This document shows, piece by piece, positions 38,101 through 45,270 of a DNA stretch of 64,000 bases. The position numbers and the translations under genes are program-made. The stretch is from Pseudomonas sp. ICMP22404 (GTDB taxonomy: Bacteria > Pseudomonadota > Gammaproteobacteria > Pseudomonadales > Pseudomonadaceae). The stretch is taken from positions 16,304 to 80,303 of the forward strand of contig NZ_VCNG01000013.1 of NCBI RefSeq assembly GCF_006227205.1, read 5' to 3'. The notes under the pieces were generated by a model. It was not told the DNA's origin. It was given only the letters and a program-made list of their open reading frames with translations, and did not search any database. Numbering within the stretch: the stretch's first letter is position 1; every line of letters starts with the position of its first letter.

Positions 38101-41100
38101 TGCCGGGCGTAACGTCAGCCTTAATGCCGGACGTGACGTCAATGTGGCCGCGGCGAGAAACGAAAACTCCGAGCAGCAATGGTCCAAGGAGAAGCAGTCG
38201 GGTATAGGCGTTTCCAGCGATGCCAATGGAATCAACTTCTTCGCCGGTACCGATAGCGTCAAGGAAAAGGATCGCCTCGAACAGCAGACAGCTGCCGTCA
38301 GTCGGATCAGTGCGGGCCAGGACGTTGCCATCAACGCCCTGCGCGACATAAACCAGACCGGTTCCGACCTTCGCGCCACGCGTGATATCGACCTCACGGC
38401 TGGTCGCAATATCAACATCGATGCCGCGCGCGAAACCCAACTGACTGAACAGGAACGCGAAGCCAGTCGTAACGGGCTTGGCGTGTCTTTCAGTCACAAC
38501 TATGGCCGCACCAGGGATGCGGTCAGCGGCGCGGGGAAGGGTGAGAACGGAGTCAGCAAGGCTTCCAGCACCCTCAAGGGCATTGATGCCGTCACCCAGT
38601 TCGTCAACGGCCCGACGGCGGACGTCAAATTCGGCAACAGCACCCAAACCAGTAGCCAGCAGGTTATCGAACAGACCAATCGAGCGTCGACGCTGGATGC
38701 GGGCAATGACGTTACCCTGGACGCTGGCAACGATGTCATCGTCAAGGGCGCTCAGCTACAGGCCGGACGTGACATCAACATCAAAGGTCGCGACGTCACG
38801 CTGGACGTGGCAAAGGGCAGTGTCACCCAGGAAAGCAGCGAGCGCCAAAGCTGGAGCGGTATTCATGGTGGCACCAGTGGCGGCCTCAAGCTGGGCGTGG
38901 GTGGCAGCTACGGCTTAGCCACCGGGGATGGCGTCTACGGCAGTTCGACGCCGACCCAGGTCGCTGCCGGTAGAGACTTCAATGTCGATGCCAGCCATGA
39001 CATCAATCTGGTTGGAACCCAGGCCAAGGCCGGGCGGGATATCGCGCTTGATGCCGGCAATGACCTGAACATCCGGTCGGCGCAGAACGACAGCAACAGC
39101 GAAAACAACCGCCACAATGGCGGTGGTGAAGCGGGCCTGACGTTCGGCTCACAAGGCTTCGGCGTCTACGTCAGTGTGAACATTGGCAAGGGCGACCTGG
39201 AACGTGAAGGCAAGCGCCAGCAAGAAGCCTACCTGTACGCCGGAAACCGACTGGGCTTCGACAGTGACAAAGACACCAACATCACGGGCGCCACGTTGCG
39301 TGGCGATGAAGTCGTTGGCCGCGTTGGCGGCGACCTGAATGTCTCCTCGGCACCCGACACCGGCAAAGTCAAGGGTAAGGAATTCGACCTCAGTGTCACA
39401 GCCACCTTTGGGCCGGGTGCTGGCGTCAGTGGATCGGTGGGGTATGGAAAGACAACCGGTGAGACTAATTGGGTCGAGCAGCAAGCCAGCATCATCGGCA
39501 AAAACAAGGTCGACATTCGCACTGAAGATCATACCCAACTGGACGGTGCTTTGATTGCTGCCGACAACGGCAACCTCAAACTGGACACCGGGACCCTGGA
39601 TTTCAGTGACATTGCCGGTAAGGACAAGGAGCACGGCTATTACCTGAACGTCGGCGGCAGTTACTCCGCTGGCAGCAGCGGCGAAACCACCCAGGACCCC
39701 AGTCAGGTCGGCAAGGGCAAGGAAGGAGAGAACGGCTGGAGCGTCAGCGGCTGGGAGTATGAGAAAGACCGTGAGCAGATCGTCAGGGCCACGGTGGGGG
39801 CTGGCGAGATTGTGGTGCGTGATGACGCCCGGACCGGAGCTGATTCGACCACGGGGCTAAATCGGGATGTGAGCAAGGCCTACGAGATCACCAAGGATGA
39901 TGAGTCGCGCACTGATTTGTATGTGACCAAGTCTTCGCTGGAGGCGGTGGGCGATGCTTCGGGCACCCTGCATGCCTGGAAAACCAGCATTGAAAAATAT
40001 CCGGAGAACAGTCAGAAGGCCTACAAAGAAGCCCTTGAGCTGATTCAGGGACCGGTTCGATCCGCTGAACAAGCCTGGAACAGCATCCAGGCGCAGAGGG
40101 TTTCGATTGAGGAGGTGCCTGCTTCGGCCCGAGCTGCGTTGGGGGATGAGGCTGCGCTGAATATCGCGAAGAATCTCGTTCGAAATGGTCGGGATCCTGG
40201 CGAGATTAAGGATCTGAAGTCCGAGGACGTCGCTGTTATCCAGAGTTTCGCGAAGCGATTCTCGGACTTCGCCAAACTGCAAGAGGCCTGCGACGTCACA
40301 GGAGGCTGTGCACCGGGCGATCCTAGCGACAAGCAGCGTACTGCTGCCATCTACAAAGACGTGGATGGCACCTTGAAGTTCAGATACGTCACCGACGTTC
40401 AGGTAAACACCCCTGGCAGGAAGTTGCTGCAAGAAACAGCGAAGCTGCAAACCTATCTGGATGGCCTTCCAGTTGAGCAAGCGCAGCTCTTGGGCTTGGG
40501 AATTCAGGCCGTTATGGGCCCCGGCAAGATGGCGGTCGGTCTGGCTGGCAACGTGGTAGTCAACAAACTGTTTGGCGACAAGATCGCTACGGCCAAGGAT
40601 TCGATATCGAAATCGATTGCCAGCGAGCTCAGCGGCAAGAACAAGAATGACCTGGAGGTTAGCGACAATCTCTTTAAGGTTCGCTACGAACAGGGCCGGG
40701 ATGAGCAGAAGGGAGATGTGTATGTTCGTGGCGCAACGACGCTACTGAATATCGCCTTGGGGACGGTTACGAATGCGGCGGGTGCGGCGACAGGTAAGGT
40801 TGTTGGTGTTGTAGGGAAAGGGCGTTCGGATGGTATAACGGACGGTGCCGATGGGCTGGGAAGAGGGCCGATAGATCCTGATTGGGATAAGAAGTTTGGG
40901 GAAACGCCGTCGAAGGGATGGGTAGAGGCCGGGCCAAGAGGCGATCAGTCATCTGTTTCGCCTAATGAATCGAAAACAGGCACTGGTAGTAACGCAACGT
41001 CATCCCAAGCCGTCGTAAAGGTAAACACCGGCGAGTCAGTAAAAGGATCTCCGACGTACGAGATACTCAACAATCCAAATGTCCGGAGCCCTAACACGCG

Positions 41101-41530
41101 ATACGAGCTTGATAATGGCGACTCTTTTGTCACGAACAGTAAAGGTATGGTTGAAGAGCTGACGTTTACTCCCAGTAAGGTCAAGGTTCCAAGGGACTCC
41201 AGACAAACGGCTGCGGGTAAAGAGGGGCGTGAGACAGATGTCGGTGGGCATGCGCAAGCATGCAGCCAGGGCGGTACCTGTGACGGATACAACCTCTTTC
41301 CTCAGGATAGAAATTTCAATAACTCTGCCTATAAAGTTTTTTATGAGAATAAAGTTAAAGAAGCATTGAATGATCCTACCAAAATGGTTGGCCCAACAAC
41401 GATAAAATTCAGGCGCACTGATCCGGCCTCGGCAAGGCCTGATGCGATACAGCTAACATATACGATAGATGGTAAGACAAAAACATTGGTTTTCAAAAAT
41501 GAAGCAAAAGCCCCACCGGAGTTCTTATAA
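32138..41530 (+). CDS. cdiA: Filamentous hemagglutinin/CdiA-type exoprotein with nuclease C-terminus
   Basis: 3130 residues. Positions 1-48 are a long signal region, then a TPS secretion domain (about 49-300, NPYGI and NGCGFINTP motifs). Residues 300-2650 are FHA repeats (many N-N-x-G and AGRDI/AGNDV units). The tail from about residue 2945 (DNA from about 40970) is AT-richer and looks like an exchangeable toxin: GGHAQACSQGG at 3036, NLFPQ at 3052 and RNFNNSAYK at 3058 fit a DNA/RNA non-specific endonuclease of the CDI and WXG toxin type. I see no VENN motif at the junction. The stop TAA shares its last A with the start of the immunity gene. Confidence 0.9.
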   Translation: MDDRQYALLARQPSAALKTRELFWGMPKRGLAFLLANVMFWQPMWAQADGIVVSAPGTSLGQAGNGVPIVNIAKPNGSGLSHNQFKDYNVGSNGVILNNATNPAQSTQLGGIILGNPNLKGTAARVILNEVNGGSPSQLRGYTEVAGQSAHVIVANPYGITCNGCGFINTPQATLTTGKPVIENGQLRSYQVDQGSVTVEGAGLNANNVDRFEIITRSARINAEIQARNLTIVAGRNDVDASTLNATARADDGSAKPQLAIDSSALGGMYAGAIKLVGTEAGVGVKLDGKLIASGGDIQLDANGHLSLAQTAAAGAVNVNAASLDAQRPVYAGTALTVKTQGDLTSQNNLVARDSIRLDSGGTLRNNGIIEAGVNADNTRNTSGDVTLTAKQLNNSGKTVAASRDLTVTTTDTLNNQGGTLSGQRKTTVTAKVVDNRAKGRILGNTEVNVKADQVLNGSGGLINSQDVLQVMAGQLDNNAGELSSLNTATLVLGSLDNLTGLVMTGKQLDITATGAVNNQGGELSTQGLMTLKAASLNNRDKGTIAANGNLIVTATKGAIDNGNNGLIASRNAELKVTAASLDNAKGTLQGKGLVKVDIAGDIDNQAGSIIAQDANLNVFATNLDNRGGVLSSVKAALEAQVSGVLKNGHDLNGQGGTIQAKGLTLEALAGLFNDGGRIAAQAGDAVLDTGSARFDNSNGGLYASGKVKVDALNLDNSHGQISARQIDLNLNGILNNTQGIIEGDNSLDVLAASLVNHNGQLRTLGRDSTTVFSIGGLFDNSNGTLETVSNDVGFTLGSLNNQSGKLRHIGAGAFGLNLTQLGAVGGSLVTYGTLVLDADRWTNSTSIQAEHLTVNVKHLTQTATGQLLSANSFTGTGIDWRNDGLIGSDGLIDVQLSGQYAGNGRLSSLGTLGLKAALIDLEENASVAGGGNTTVHADGVFNNRGRVTSAAGMNVTAQGINNQGTLGSAGLLSVGTGALHNENGLIFSGADMALKVDSLTNLNADIYSLGNLSIDRDGLGTKASSIVNSSGSLQSDGNMNLAASTIENVRTLLTTHDAGIYTASIREVACIEGVNAGDCSGGKENHVWQIIQRDKFEVTAASVASSITSGGNLNIRAGDLTNSSSTIGAGGALTANLVSLNNIGIETHDTETSRTFVSERTRSPGGWRTLADNFTNKYWFQSPGYNPANLGGLEADMSRFIGTTERELLQFGSSRALSHDTQTYAAIIQSGGAIDIRTQSNANNSVIRGGYNYVGAGPRTDTGADGQFSTRITVNQQLSPDLAQQQVNPVTLPGFDLPTGQNGLFRLNEGSGTPTQGSGLTQVRGLPDRSFQANPQKYLIETNPTLTDMRRFMSSDYLLSNLGYDPDDAAKRLGDGFYEQRLIQQAVIARTGQRFLDGQTSDEGMFKYLMNNAIASKDALNLSLGVSLTGEQVAALTHDIVWMENQTVNGQQVLVPVLYLANANHRLAPNGALIQGSDVTLIAGKNLNNAGTLRASNNLVATANDSLVNSGLLEAGNRLDALASNDLTNRAGGVISGRDVSVVALAGDVTNERTVTRHASSTGYKTEQRDFVDSAARIEASHDLSVGTGRDLNNAGGALKSGNDTTLRAARDLKITAAEQADSNRLGNRYRDQTITQNGSSVTAGGDLNVTAGQDLRVVASNLIAQTALALSAGRDIAIESAANESHRSSQSKKIKSSNDLVRQQSSVVQSGGNLSVQAGQDLSLVASRLKGAGNVALDASRDINLLSAKDETAEFYSKKSKGSFGRSKSEQRESYDSTNVASVVEAGQDLTVNTRKNANGGMSINGGRDVTVVGSQLKAQGDLMLGGTGDIAVLSGVEEHGSYSKKTKSGFLGLSKSGKSELKTTASQVASELDAGNDVVVAAGNDLRVRASQTTAGNDVELRAGLVNKEGDINLVSANDTAYSRTEEYKKKTGLSVSGGFLSFASAKEAGRIAQSSTSVGSQVTADRDAMLQAERDINLIGSGIDAGRNVSLNAGRDVNVAAARNENSEQQWSKEKQSGIGVSSDANGINFFAGTDSVKEKDRLEQQTAAVSRISAGQDVAINALRDINQTGSDLRATRDIDLTAGRNINIDAARETQLTEQEREASRNGLGVSFSHNYGRTRDAVSGAGKGENGVSKASSTLKGIDAVTQFVNGPTADVKFGNSTQTSSQQVIEQTNRASTLDAGNDVTLDAGNDVIVKGAQLQAGRDINIKGRDVTLDVAKGSVTQESSERQSWSGIHGGTSGGLKLGVGGSYGLATGDGVYGSSTPTQVAAGRDFNVDASHDINLVGTQAKAGRDIALDAGNDLNIRSAQNDSNSENNRHNGGGEAGLTFGSQGFGVYVSVNIGKGDLEREGKRQQEAYLYAGNRLGFDSDKDTNITGATLRGDEVVGRVGGDLNVSSAPDTGKVKGKEFDLSVTATFGPGAGVSGSVGYGKTTGETNWVEQQASIIGKNKVDIRTEDHTQLDGALIAADNGNLKLDTGTLDFSDIAGKDKEHGYYLNVGGSYSAGSSGETTQDPSQVGKGKEGENGWSVSGWEYEKDREQIVRATVGAGEIVVRDDARTGADSTTGLNRDVSKAYEITKDDESRTDLYVTKSSLEAVGDASGTLHAWKTSIEKYPENSQKAYKEALELIQGPVRSAEQAWNSIQAQRVSIEEVPASARAALGDEAALNIAKNLVRNGRDPGEIKDLKSEDVAVIQSFAKRFSDFAKLQEACDVTGGCAPGDPSDKQRTAAIYKDVDGTLKFRYVTDVQVNTPGRKLLQETAKLQTYLDGLPVEQAQLLGLGIQAVMGPGKMAVGLAGNVVVNKLFGDKIATAKDSISKSIASELSGKNKNDLEVSDNLFKVRYEQGRDEQKGDVYVRGATTLLNIALGTVTNAAGAATGKVVGVVGKGRSDGITDGADGLGRGPIDPDWDKKFGETPSKGWVEAGPRGDQSSVSPNESKTGTGSNATSSQAVVKVNTGESVKGSPTYEILNNPNVRSPNTRYELDNGDSFVTNSKGMVEELTFTPSKVKVPRDSRQTAAGKEGRETDVGGHAQACSQGGTCDGYNLFPQDRNFNNSAYKVFYENKVKEALNDPTKMVGPTTIKFRRTDPASARPDAIQLTYTIDGKTKTLVFKNEAKAPPEFL

Positions 41531-41832
41531 TGGTTACCCAGGATTTTGATTTGCTAAAGCAAATATTTGAGTTGATTGATTCGGGTATTGTCGGCGGGTA
41601 TGACTCGTTTATTTATGAGGTTGAAGTCGGAATTGGCTGTATGGAGGCGGAGTTGACGGTGAAGAAAAATGGCGTAGAGTCAACTGATGCTGAAACGGAT
41701 TTTGATAGCTTTCTAATTTTCGATTTGGTTGAGCAGCTAAAAGAAAATGCTGTTCGTCGGGGTGAAGGCTGGCATTCATTTGTTATGAGTTATCACCAAG
41801 GCGAAAGTGTAAAGACGAAATTCAAGCACTAG
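41530..41832 (+). CDS. cdiI: Candidate CDI immunity protein for the CdiA nuclease tip
   Basis: 100 residues, starting in a TAATG overlap with the cdiA stop, the classic position and coupling of a cognate immunity gene. It is small and acidic (several D/E clusters), has no membrane segment and resembles in outline the YezG/DUF600 antitoxins that pair with nuclease toxins of this kind, ending in a GWHSFVMSYHQGE segment; that family link is tentative. It should bind and block the CdiA tip in the cytoplasm. It is AT-rich like the toxin tail. The first hairpin repeat follows 29 bases later. Confidence 0.75.
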   Translation: MVTQDFDLLKQIFELIDSGIVGGYDSFIYEVEVGIGCMEAELTVKKNGVESTDAETDFDSFLIFDLVEQLKENAVRRGEGWHSFVMSYHQGESVKTKFKH

Positions 41833-41860
41833 GCGCGAGGAGTAGAGGGTAAAACTTCTG

Positions 41861-41929
41861 AAAAAGGGGACGGATTTATTTAATTTTGAGGTAAAAATAA
41901 ATCCGTCTACTTTTTTCGTCCCCTTTTTT
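41861..41929. repeat. CDI-array hairpin repeat R1
   Basis: Left arm AAAAGGGGACGGATTTATTT at 41862-41881; the right arm begins at 41895 but is interrupted by a nine-base insertion (TACTTTTTT) before its final CGTCCCCTTTTT. The stem plus T run looks like a terminator placed directly behind cdiI. Confidence 0.9.
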
Positions 41930-42001
41930 ATAGCCGTACAAACCGCCAGCGTCATTGAACGCCAAACATGGCTTGCTAAGAAAATGTTGCAACCCAAATA
42001 G
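41930..42001 (+). pseudogene. 3' tail of a lost CdiA toxin (module 1)
   Basis: One frame from the edge of R1 is open for 23 codons (…QTASVIERQTWLAKKMLQ…) and stops at 42001, seven bases before the next gene. No start codon or upstream domain exists. Its placement between a hairpin repeat and an immunity-like gene matches the other toxin tails in the array. Confidence 0.5.
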
Positions 42002-42008
42002 GCTTGAT

Positions 42009-42401
42009 ATGGACGCACGACAGCGAGCACTTTGTAAGGAACTCAGAAAGATGAGCTCTGCTCAGGCCGCCGACTGGTTGATTGGAGCATATCCATTAGA
42101 TTCCGATGATTGGGGTGAAGCGATGGTACTCTTGCCGCACCGGTCTTGGGGGAAAACTGAGCAGCATCAACTGGCAGACCATTTTTTCAAGAAATTACCA
42201 TTTTCAGGTTATCGAGGGTATGAAAGTTTTGCCTCTATTATGTCTATAGCTTCACTGATTGGCTGTATTGAAAAAGCTTTGTCTGACGATGCAGCTAGGC
42301 GAGAGTTGCTGCTGTACTATCTGATTCCGGTATTGAATCGTGCTGCAAAGAGTGATCCGGATCGGAAGATGATAAATGAATTAGTTTTAAGGGTGGCGTA
42401 G
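42009..42401 (+). CDS. Orphan immunity-like protein (module 1), unknown family
   Basis: 130 residues from the ATG at 42009, seven bases after the toxin tail stop. It appears helical and soluble, without a signal peptide (opening MDARQRALCKELRKMSSAQ; central HRSWGKTEQHQL). I do not recognise the family. Size, AT-rich composition and position directly behind a toxin 3' tail suggest an immunity protein kept after its toxin was lost. A read-through start at 41955 is possible but has no ribosome binding site. R2 begins two bases after the stop. Confidence 0.6.
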   Translation: MDARQRALCKELRKMSSAQAADWLIGAYPLDSDDWGEAMVLLPHRSWGKTEQHQLADHFFKKLPFSGYRGYESFASIMSIASLIGCIEKALSDDAARRELLLYYLIPVLNRAAKSDPDRKMINELVLRVA

Positions 42402-42402
42402 G

Positions 42403-42457
42403 GGAAAGGGGCGGATCTATTTAAGTTTTGAGGTAAAAAATAAATCAGTCCCTTTTT
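42403..42457. repeat. CDI-array hairpin repeat R2
   Basis: Arms GAAAGGGGCGGATCTATTT and AAATAAATCAGTCCCTTTT with a loop containing AAGTTTTGAGGTAA. A few arm mismatches show age. It begins two bases after the stop of the module 1 immunity gene and its right end is the left end of the next toxin tail. Confidence 0.9.
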
Positions 42458-42459
42458 AC

Positions 42460-42597
42460 GGAGCTGATGGTTCCATTCTGAGGTTTGAGCCGTCAACTGG
42501 ATATTTTGGTGTCATGCGGAATGGAAAAATAAATACTTTCCTTAGAACTAGCGGCGACGCTGCTGCACGACTGAAGTATTTCCGGGAACAGTTATGA
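42460..42597 (+). pseudogene. 3' tail of a CdiA toxin, nuclease type (module 2)
   Basis: 45 codons, open from the right edge of R2 to a stop at 42597, reading ILRFEPSTGYFGVMRNGKIN and onwards. This RF.P.TG.FGV...G.I.TF pattern is typical of the last strands of BECR-fold (colicin E5/D, RelE-like) RNase toxins in polymorphic toxin systems. Everything upstream is missing. A second, related tail lies at 48026-48133. The stop overlaps the next start as ATGA. Confidence 0.6.
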
Positions 42598-42787
42598 AAA
42601 GTGAAAGTGCTTCTGAGATCTGTTCGAATATTTTAACCCGGCTAGGTTTTGGTGGTGAGACGTTAATGTCTTTGATGCGAAAGTGGAGTTTTTGGTTGAG
42701 GAATGCGAGGAAGGGTATGGTTGGGATTATTCTGAGTATAAAAATGAAATTGGAATAAGGCGGTTAATACAAAGATTACTTGTGAAG
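42594..42787 (+). pseudogene. Frameshifted and truncated immunity gene (module 2)
   Basis: Begins with ATG in a four-base overlap with the toxin tail. Frame one gives LTRLGFGGETLMSLM and then loses sense at 42690; the adjacent frame continues as FLVEECEEGYGWDYSEYKNE. Comparison with the paralogue at 48130 shows one base missing in the GGAG-T5 run. The gene is then cut by repeat R3 after about 60 codons, so the C-terminal half (present in the paralogue) is gone. No function is left. Confidence 0.7.
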
Positions 42788-42844
42788 AAAAAGGGGGCGG
42801 ATTTATTTAATCTTGAGGTGAAAATAGATCTGCCCCCTTTTTTT
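42788..42844. repeat. CDI-array hairpin repeat R3
   Basis: Left arm AAAAGGGGGCGGATTTATTT, right arm AAATAGATCTGCCCCCTTTT with a T run. It replaces the 3' half of the module 2 immunity gene on its left and the 5' part of the HNH toxin on its right. An open frame (42683-43141) runs straight through it. Confidence 0.92.
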
Positions 42845-43141
42845 GCCTACTCGCGCCTCTCCAAAGAAGGTGTTGAGTTGAATCGGATTGATTTTGAAAG
42901 GAAACTGCCCAGCCTCCGAAAAGAGTGGGAGAAAAACACTGGTGAGAGCTGGCCAAAAGAAACCTATACTGACAAAAACGGCAGTATTAAAACCAGAAAT
43001 TATGATGCTCATCATGTAATAGAGAATAAATTTGGTGGTAAAGCTGAATGGTGGAACATTACACCTGCAATGCGAGGTGTAGAGCATCAGGGAGGCATCC
43101 ACAGAACGCAAGGTCCTGCAGAGAAATTATTTGGTAGATAA
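42845..43141 (+). pseudogene. HNH-type nuclease toxin tail (module 3)
   Basis: About 99 codons from the right edge of R3 to a stop at 43141. It contains DAHHVIENKFGG, WWNITPA and EHQGGIH, a HH...N...H arrangement as in HNH/Endonuclease VII-fold toxins (Tox-HNH/GHH group). The catalytic part seems complete, but no secretion or FHA part and no own start codon remain. The frame is continuous with the upstream immunity remnant through R3, so a chimeric protein from 42683 is formally possible. The cognate immunity gene starts two bases after its stop. Confidence 0.7.
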
Positions 43142-43143
43142 CT

Positions 43144-43593
43144 ATGAAGAAATCAGTAGAAATACGAAGTCTTATAGATGCAATAACGACCGCTGAGCTT
43201 TATGAAGGTGATTATGGTGACTGTATAACTAACGTTGATGCCATACTGAGCGGTGTTGACGAATCGGACCGAAAAGGTGTGCCTGTCGATTACCTGGAGT
43301 TTCTTGCGGATTTTGGTTTTGGTGAACTAGATGCTGCGTTTTATGTAGATGATGGCCCGGTAAAATATTCTTCTATATCTGGTAGGGAGATAGATGGGTA
43401 TGATGGTGTGTATGTGTTTGCGGGTAATTCAAGTGATGTGTTATATGCTTTTGATTCTAAAAATAGTTGGTCTGTAGTGGAAATTAGCTCTGAAGTTGAT
43501 GGCTTTAAATTGCTGTCTATGGATTTTTCTGGTTTTATATTGGATAAGCTGCGGTATGTTAAGGGGTTGGTCGACTGGCGTGCAGGTAACTGA
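43144..43593 (+). CDS. SMI1/KNR4 (SUKH) family immunity protein
   Basis: 149 residues, intact. SUKH features are VDYLEFLADFGFGELD near residue 48, VYVFAGNSSDVLYAFD near 90 and a closing DFSGFILDKL. SUKH proteins are broad immunity proteins, most often for nuclease toxins of the HNH and related folds, which agrees with the HNH tail ending two bases upstream. It therefore looks like a preserved partner of module 3. It is soluble and cytoplasmic. Its AT-rich composition matches the array, not the flanking genome. Confidence 0.82.
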   Translation: MKKSVEIRSLIDAITTAELYEGDYGDCITNVDAILSGVDESDRKGVPVDYLEFLADFGFGELDAAFYVDDGPVKYSSISGREIDGYDGVYVFAGNSSDVLYAFDSKNSWSVVEISSEVDGFKLLSMDFSGFILDKLRYVKGLVDWRAGN

Positions 43594-43666
43594 ACGTCGA
43601 AGCACTCCTGATAGTGGCGGGGTCCACAATAGAAAGCTGGCGAAAATTAGGGGAAAGGGGACTAGC

Positions 43667-43720
43667 AAAAGGGGCGGATTTGTTTGATTTCGAGGTGGAA
43701 AATAAATCCACCCCCTGTTT
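43667..43720. repeat. CDI-array hairpin repeat R4
   Basis: Arms AAAAGGGGCGGATTTGTTT and AAATAAATCCACCCCCTGTTT with a GATTTCGAGGTGG loop; several substitutions. It follows the SUKH gene by about 70 bases that hold no recognisable gene. Confidence 0.88.
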
Positions 43721-43764
43721 AGTTGTTTTCCGCTTTTGTGGTTTTTACATATAAGGATTGATTG

Positions 43765-43941
43765 ATGTTTCCACGATATTTCCGCTGGGTCTCGATGTTG
43801 GGTGTTCTTGCTGCCATAGGTTTATTCGCTTTTACAAGCCTACAAGTGTTTACCGGCAGCGCTCCGACAACAGATTTGATTCGTCCCGTCATCGGAGCTG
43901 TCGCGTTTGCCTGGGCTTTCACTCAATCGACCAAGGTCTGA
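43765..43941 (+). CDS. Small two-helix membrane protein
   Basis: 58 codons with a good ribosome binding site (AAGGA, seven bases spacing). Two hydrophobic segments (about residues 9-25, VSMLGVLAAIGLFAF, and 40-52, VIGAVAFAWAF) are joined by a polar turn. I do not know the family. It is not obviously part of a toxin pair: no toxin tail precedes it, only R4. GC content is closer to the core genome than the neighbouring cassettes. Confidence 0.55.
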   Translation: MFPRYFRWVSMLGVLAAIGLFAFTSLQVFTGSAPTTDLIRPVIGAVAFAWAFTQSTKV

Positions 43942-44000
43942 CCTGGAGTGAAAAAATCAGGGAGAAAAGGAGAGGATTTCCTTTTTCCACCTTGGCCTAT

Positions 44001-44438
44001 TTAAAACGGACACCAAGGATCCCCACCGTTAGCGCTTTCCAATATCTTCGGAAAATTACGTCCAAAGCCCCAGCCGGACGCAACGGCGGTTAGGGTGGTT
44101 TTGCAGACGGGATTTTTTTCCGAGACGATCACGTTCATATAGAACTGGTCGCCATAGATCGTCGGCGCCCAAAGCACCATGTCGCTTCTTTCGGCGTTGG
44201 TGTCAACTTTCAACTGGATGGTGCTGACGAGTGTTCCGCCCGTCGTGAGATTGGTTACTTGAGGGTGGTAGCAATGATTCAAATACCCTTGTACCCGTTC
44301 TACGACCACCGTCCGATCCTGCGTCAAGCAATACTCGGGGCTGGCTACGCCAGAGCGCAACAGGTCATCCTTGGTGTGCGGATGCAGCGAGCAGCCGCTC
44401 AGCAACAGAAAAGTGAGTGCTACGTATTTCCTATACAT
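44001..44438 (-). CDS. Putative lipoprotein, unknown function
   Basis: 145 residues from the ATG at 44438 (AGGAC nine bases upstream). A short signal peptide ends in LLLSGC, with the lipidated cysteine at residue 16, so the protein should be anchored in the envelope. The rest is a beta-rich domain with TLVSTIQLKV and several cysteines. I do not recognise the family. It runs opposite to the cassettes around it and follows a second lipoprotein gene (frameshifted) on the same strand, so the two may be an operon inserted in or predating the array. Confidence 0.6.
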   Translation of the reverse strand: MYRKYVALTFLLLSGCSLHPHTKDDLLRSGVASPEYCLTQDRTVVVERVQGYLNHCYHPQVTNLTTGGTLVSTIQLKVDTNAERSDMVLWAPTIYGDQFYMNVIVSEKNPVCKTTLTAVASGWGFGRNFPKILESANGGDPWCPF

Positions 44439-44494
44439 CAATGAGCGTCCTGATTGTTGGGTAGGCAGTGACTCGACGACAGGCTTTGTCTTTG

Positions 44495-45066
44495 TCATTT
44501 ATCAGCGTTAACGGTCACGCTTACCTCTTTTCGCTCACCGGCAGAGGAGAGCTCATAGACCTTCATGACGTAGTCGTCTGCGATAACCGTTTCAATCAGA
44601 TAGTTCTTTTGAGGTTCTGGTGTGAACACCTGAGCAGCCGGCTGTGGGGTGATGGAGTAGCCGACAAGGAGTGCATGGGAATGCCGTTAAGGGTGGCTAT
44701 TTGTCTCTTAACCGACGCACTCACTTTCAGGGGTTTTTCGGCCGTTACCAACGTATCAATGCTGTCCGTACCGCCTGCCATTTTCTTCAGATAGCCCGGT
44801 ACGCGTTTGAAGTAGTTGGCATCGTAGACGCGCTCGCCAGCGGAGGGCATGGTGTACTCATTCGCGTCGGCAGCGCCGAGGAAATAGCTGACCGGATGAT
44901 CACCTGCGCCGCCAAGGGTGCGAAAGGTAAGGCTTGCTTGGTGCTGATTTGATGCTAGCGGGATTACCGGCTTGGAGGAGGGCTGGACGCTCACTTGGCG
45001 ACTTCCACAACCGGTGATTGCAAAGGCGAGCGTTACTGCTAAAGGAAGAGCGAGATAGGTTTTCAT
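44495..45066 (-). pseudogene. Putative lipoprotein gene with a frameshift
   Basis: A signal peptide with lipobox ITGC (cysteine at residue 20) opens the gene at 45066. The first frame makes sense to about residue 131 (ATLNGIPMHSL) and then becomes nonsense ending at 44596. The neighbouring frame continues from about 44665 with GYSITPQPAAQVFTPEPQ and a plausible tail to a stop at 44495. One missing C in the run near 44668 explains it. It may be a real mutation or a sequencing error. The function is unknown; the next gene downstream is another lipoprotein. Confidence 0.6.
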
Positions 45067-45270
45067 TCGATCCCTGAAATGAAATGGATTTTTGGCGGGT
45101 ATAAGACGTCTAGTCTACCCGGACGTCCAGTGATTGGGGTAATGGAAGCCAATCGACGGCTCTGGTGTTATTTGCCCTGGACAACATATCCCGTGGACTT
45201 GGCGCCAGCGGATCAACCAGTGCTGAAGTCGTGGCACCGACCGTTTCGTCATCGAGCAGAAAGCGGTAGA

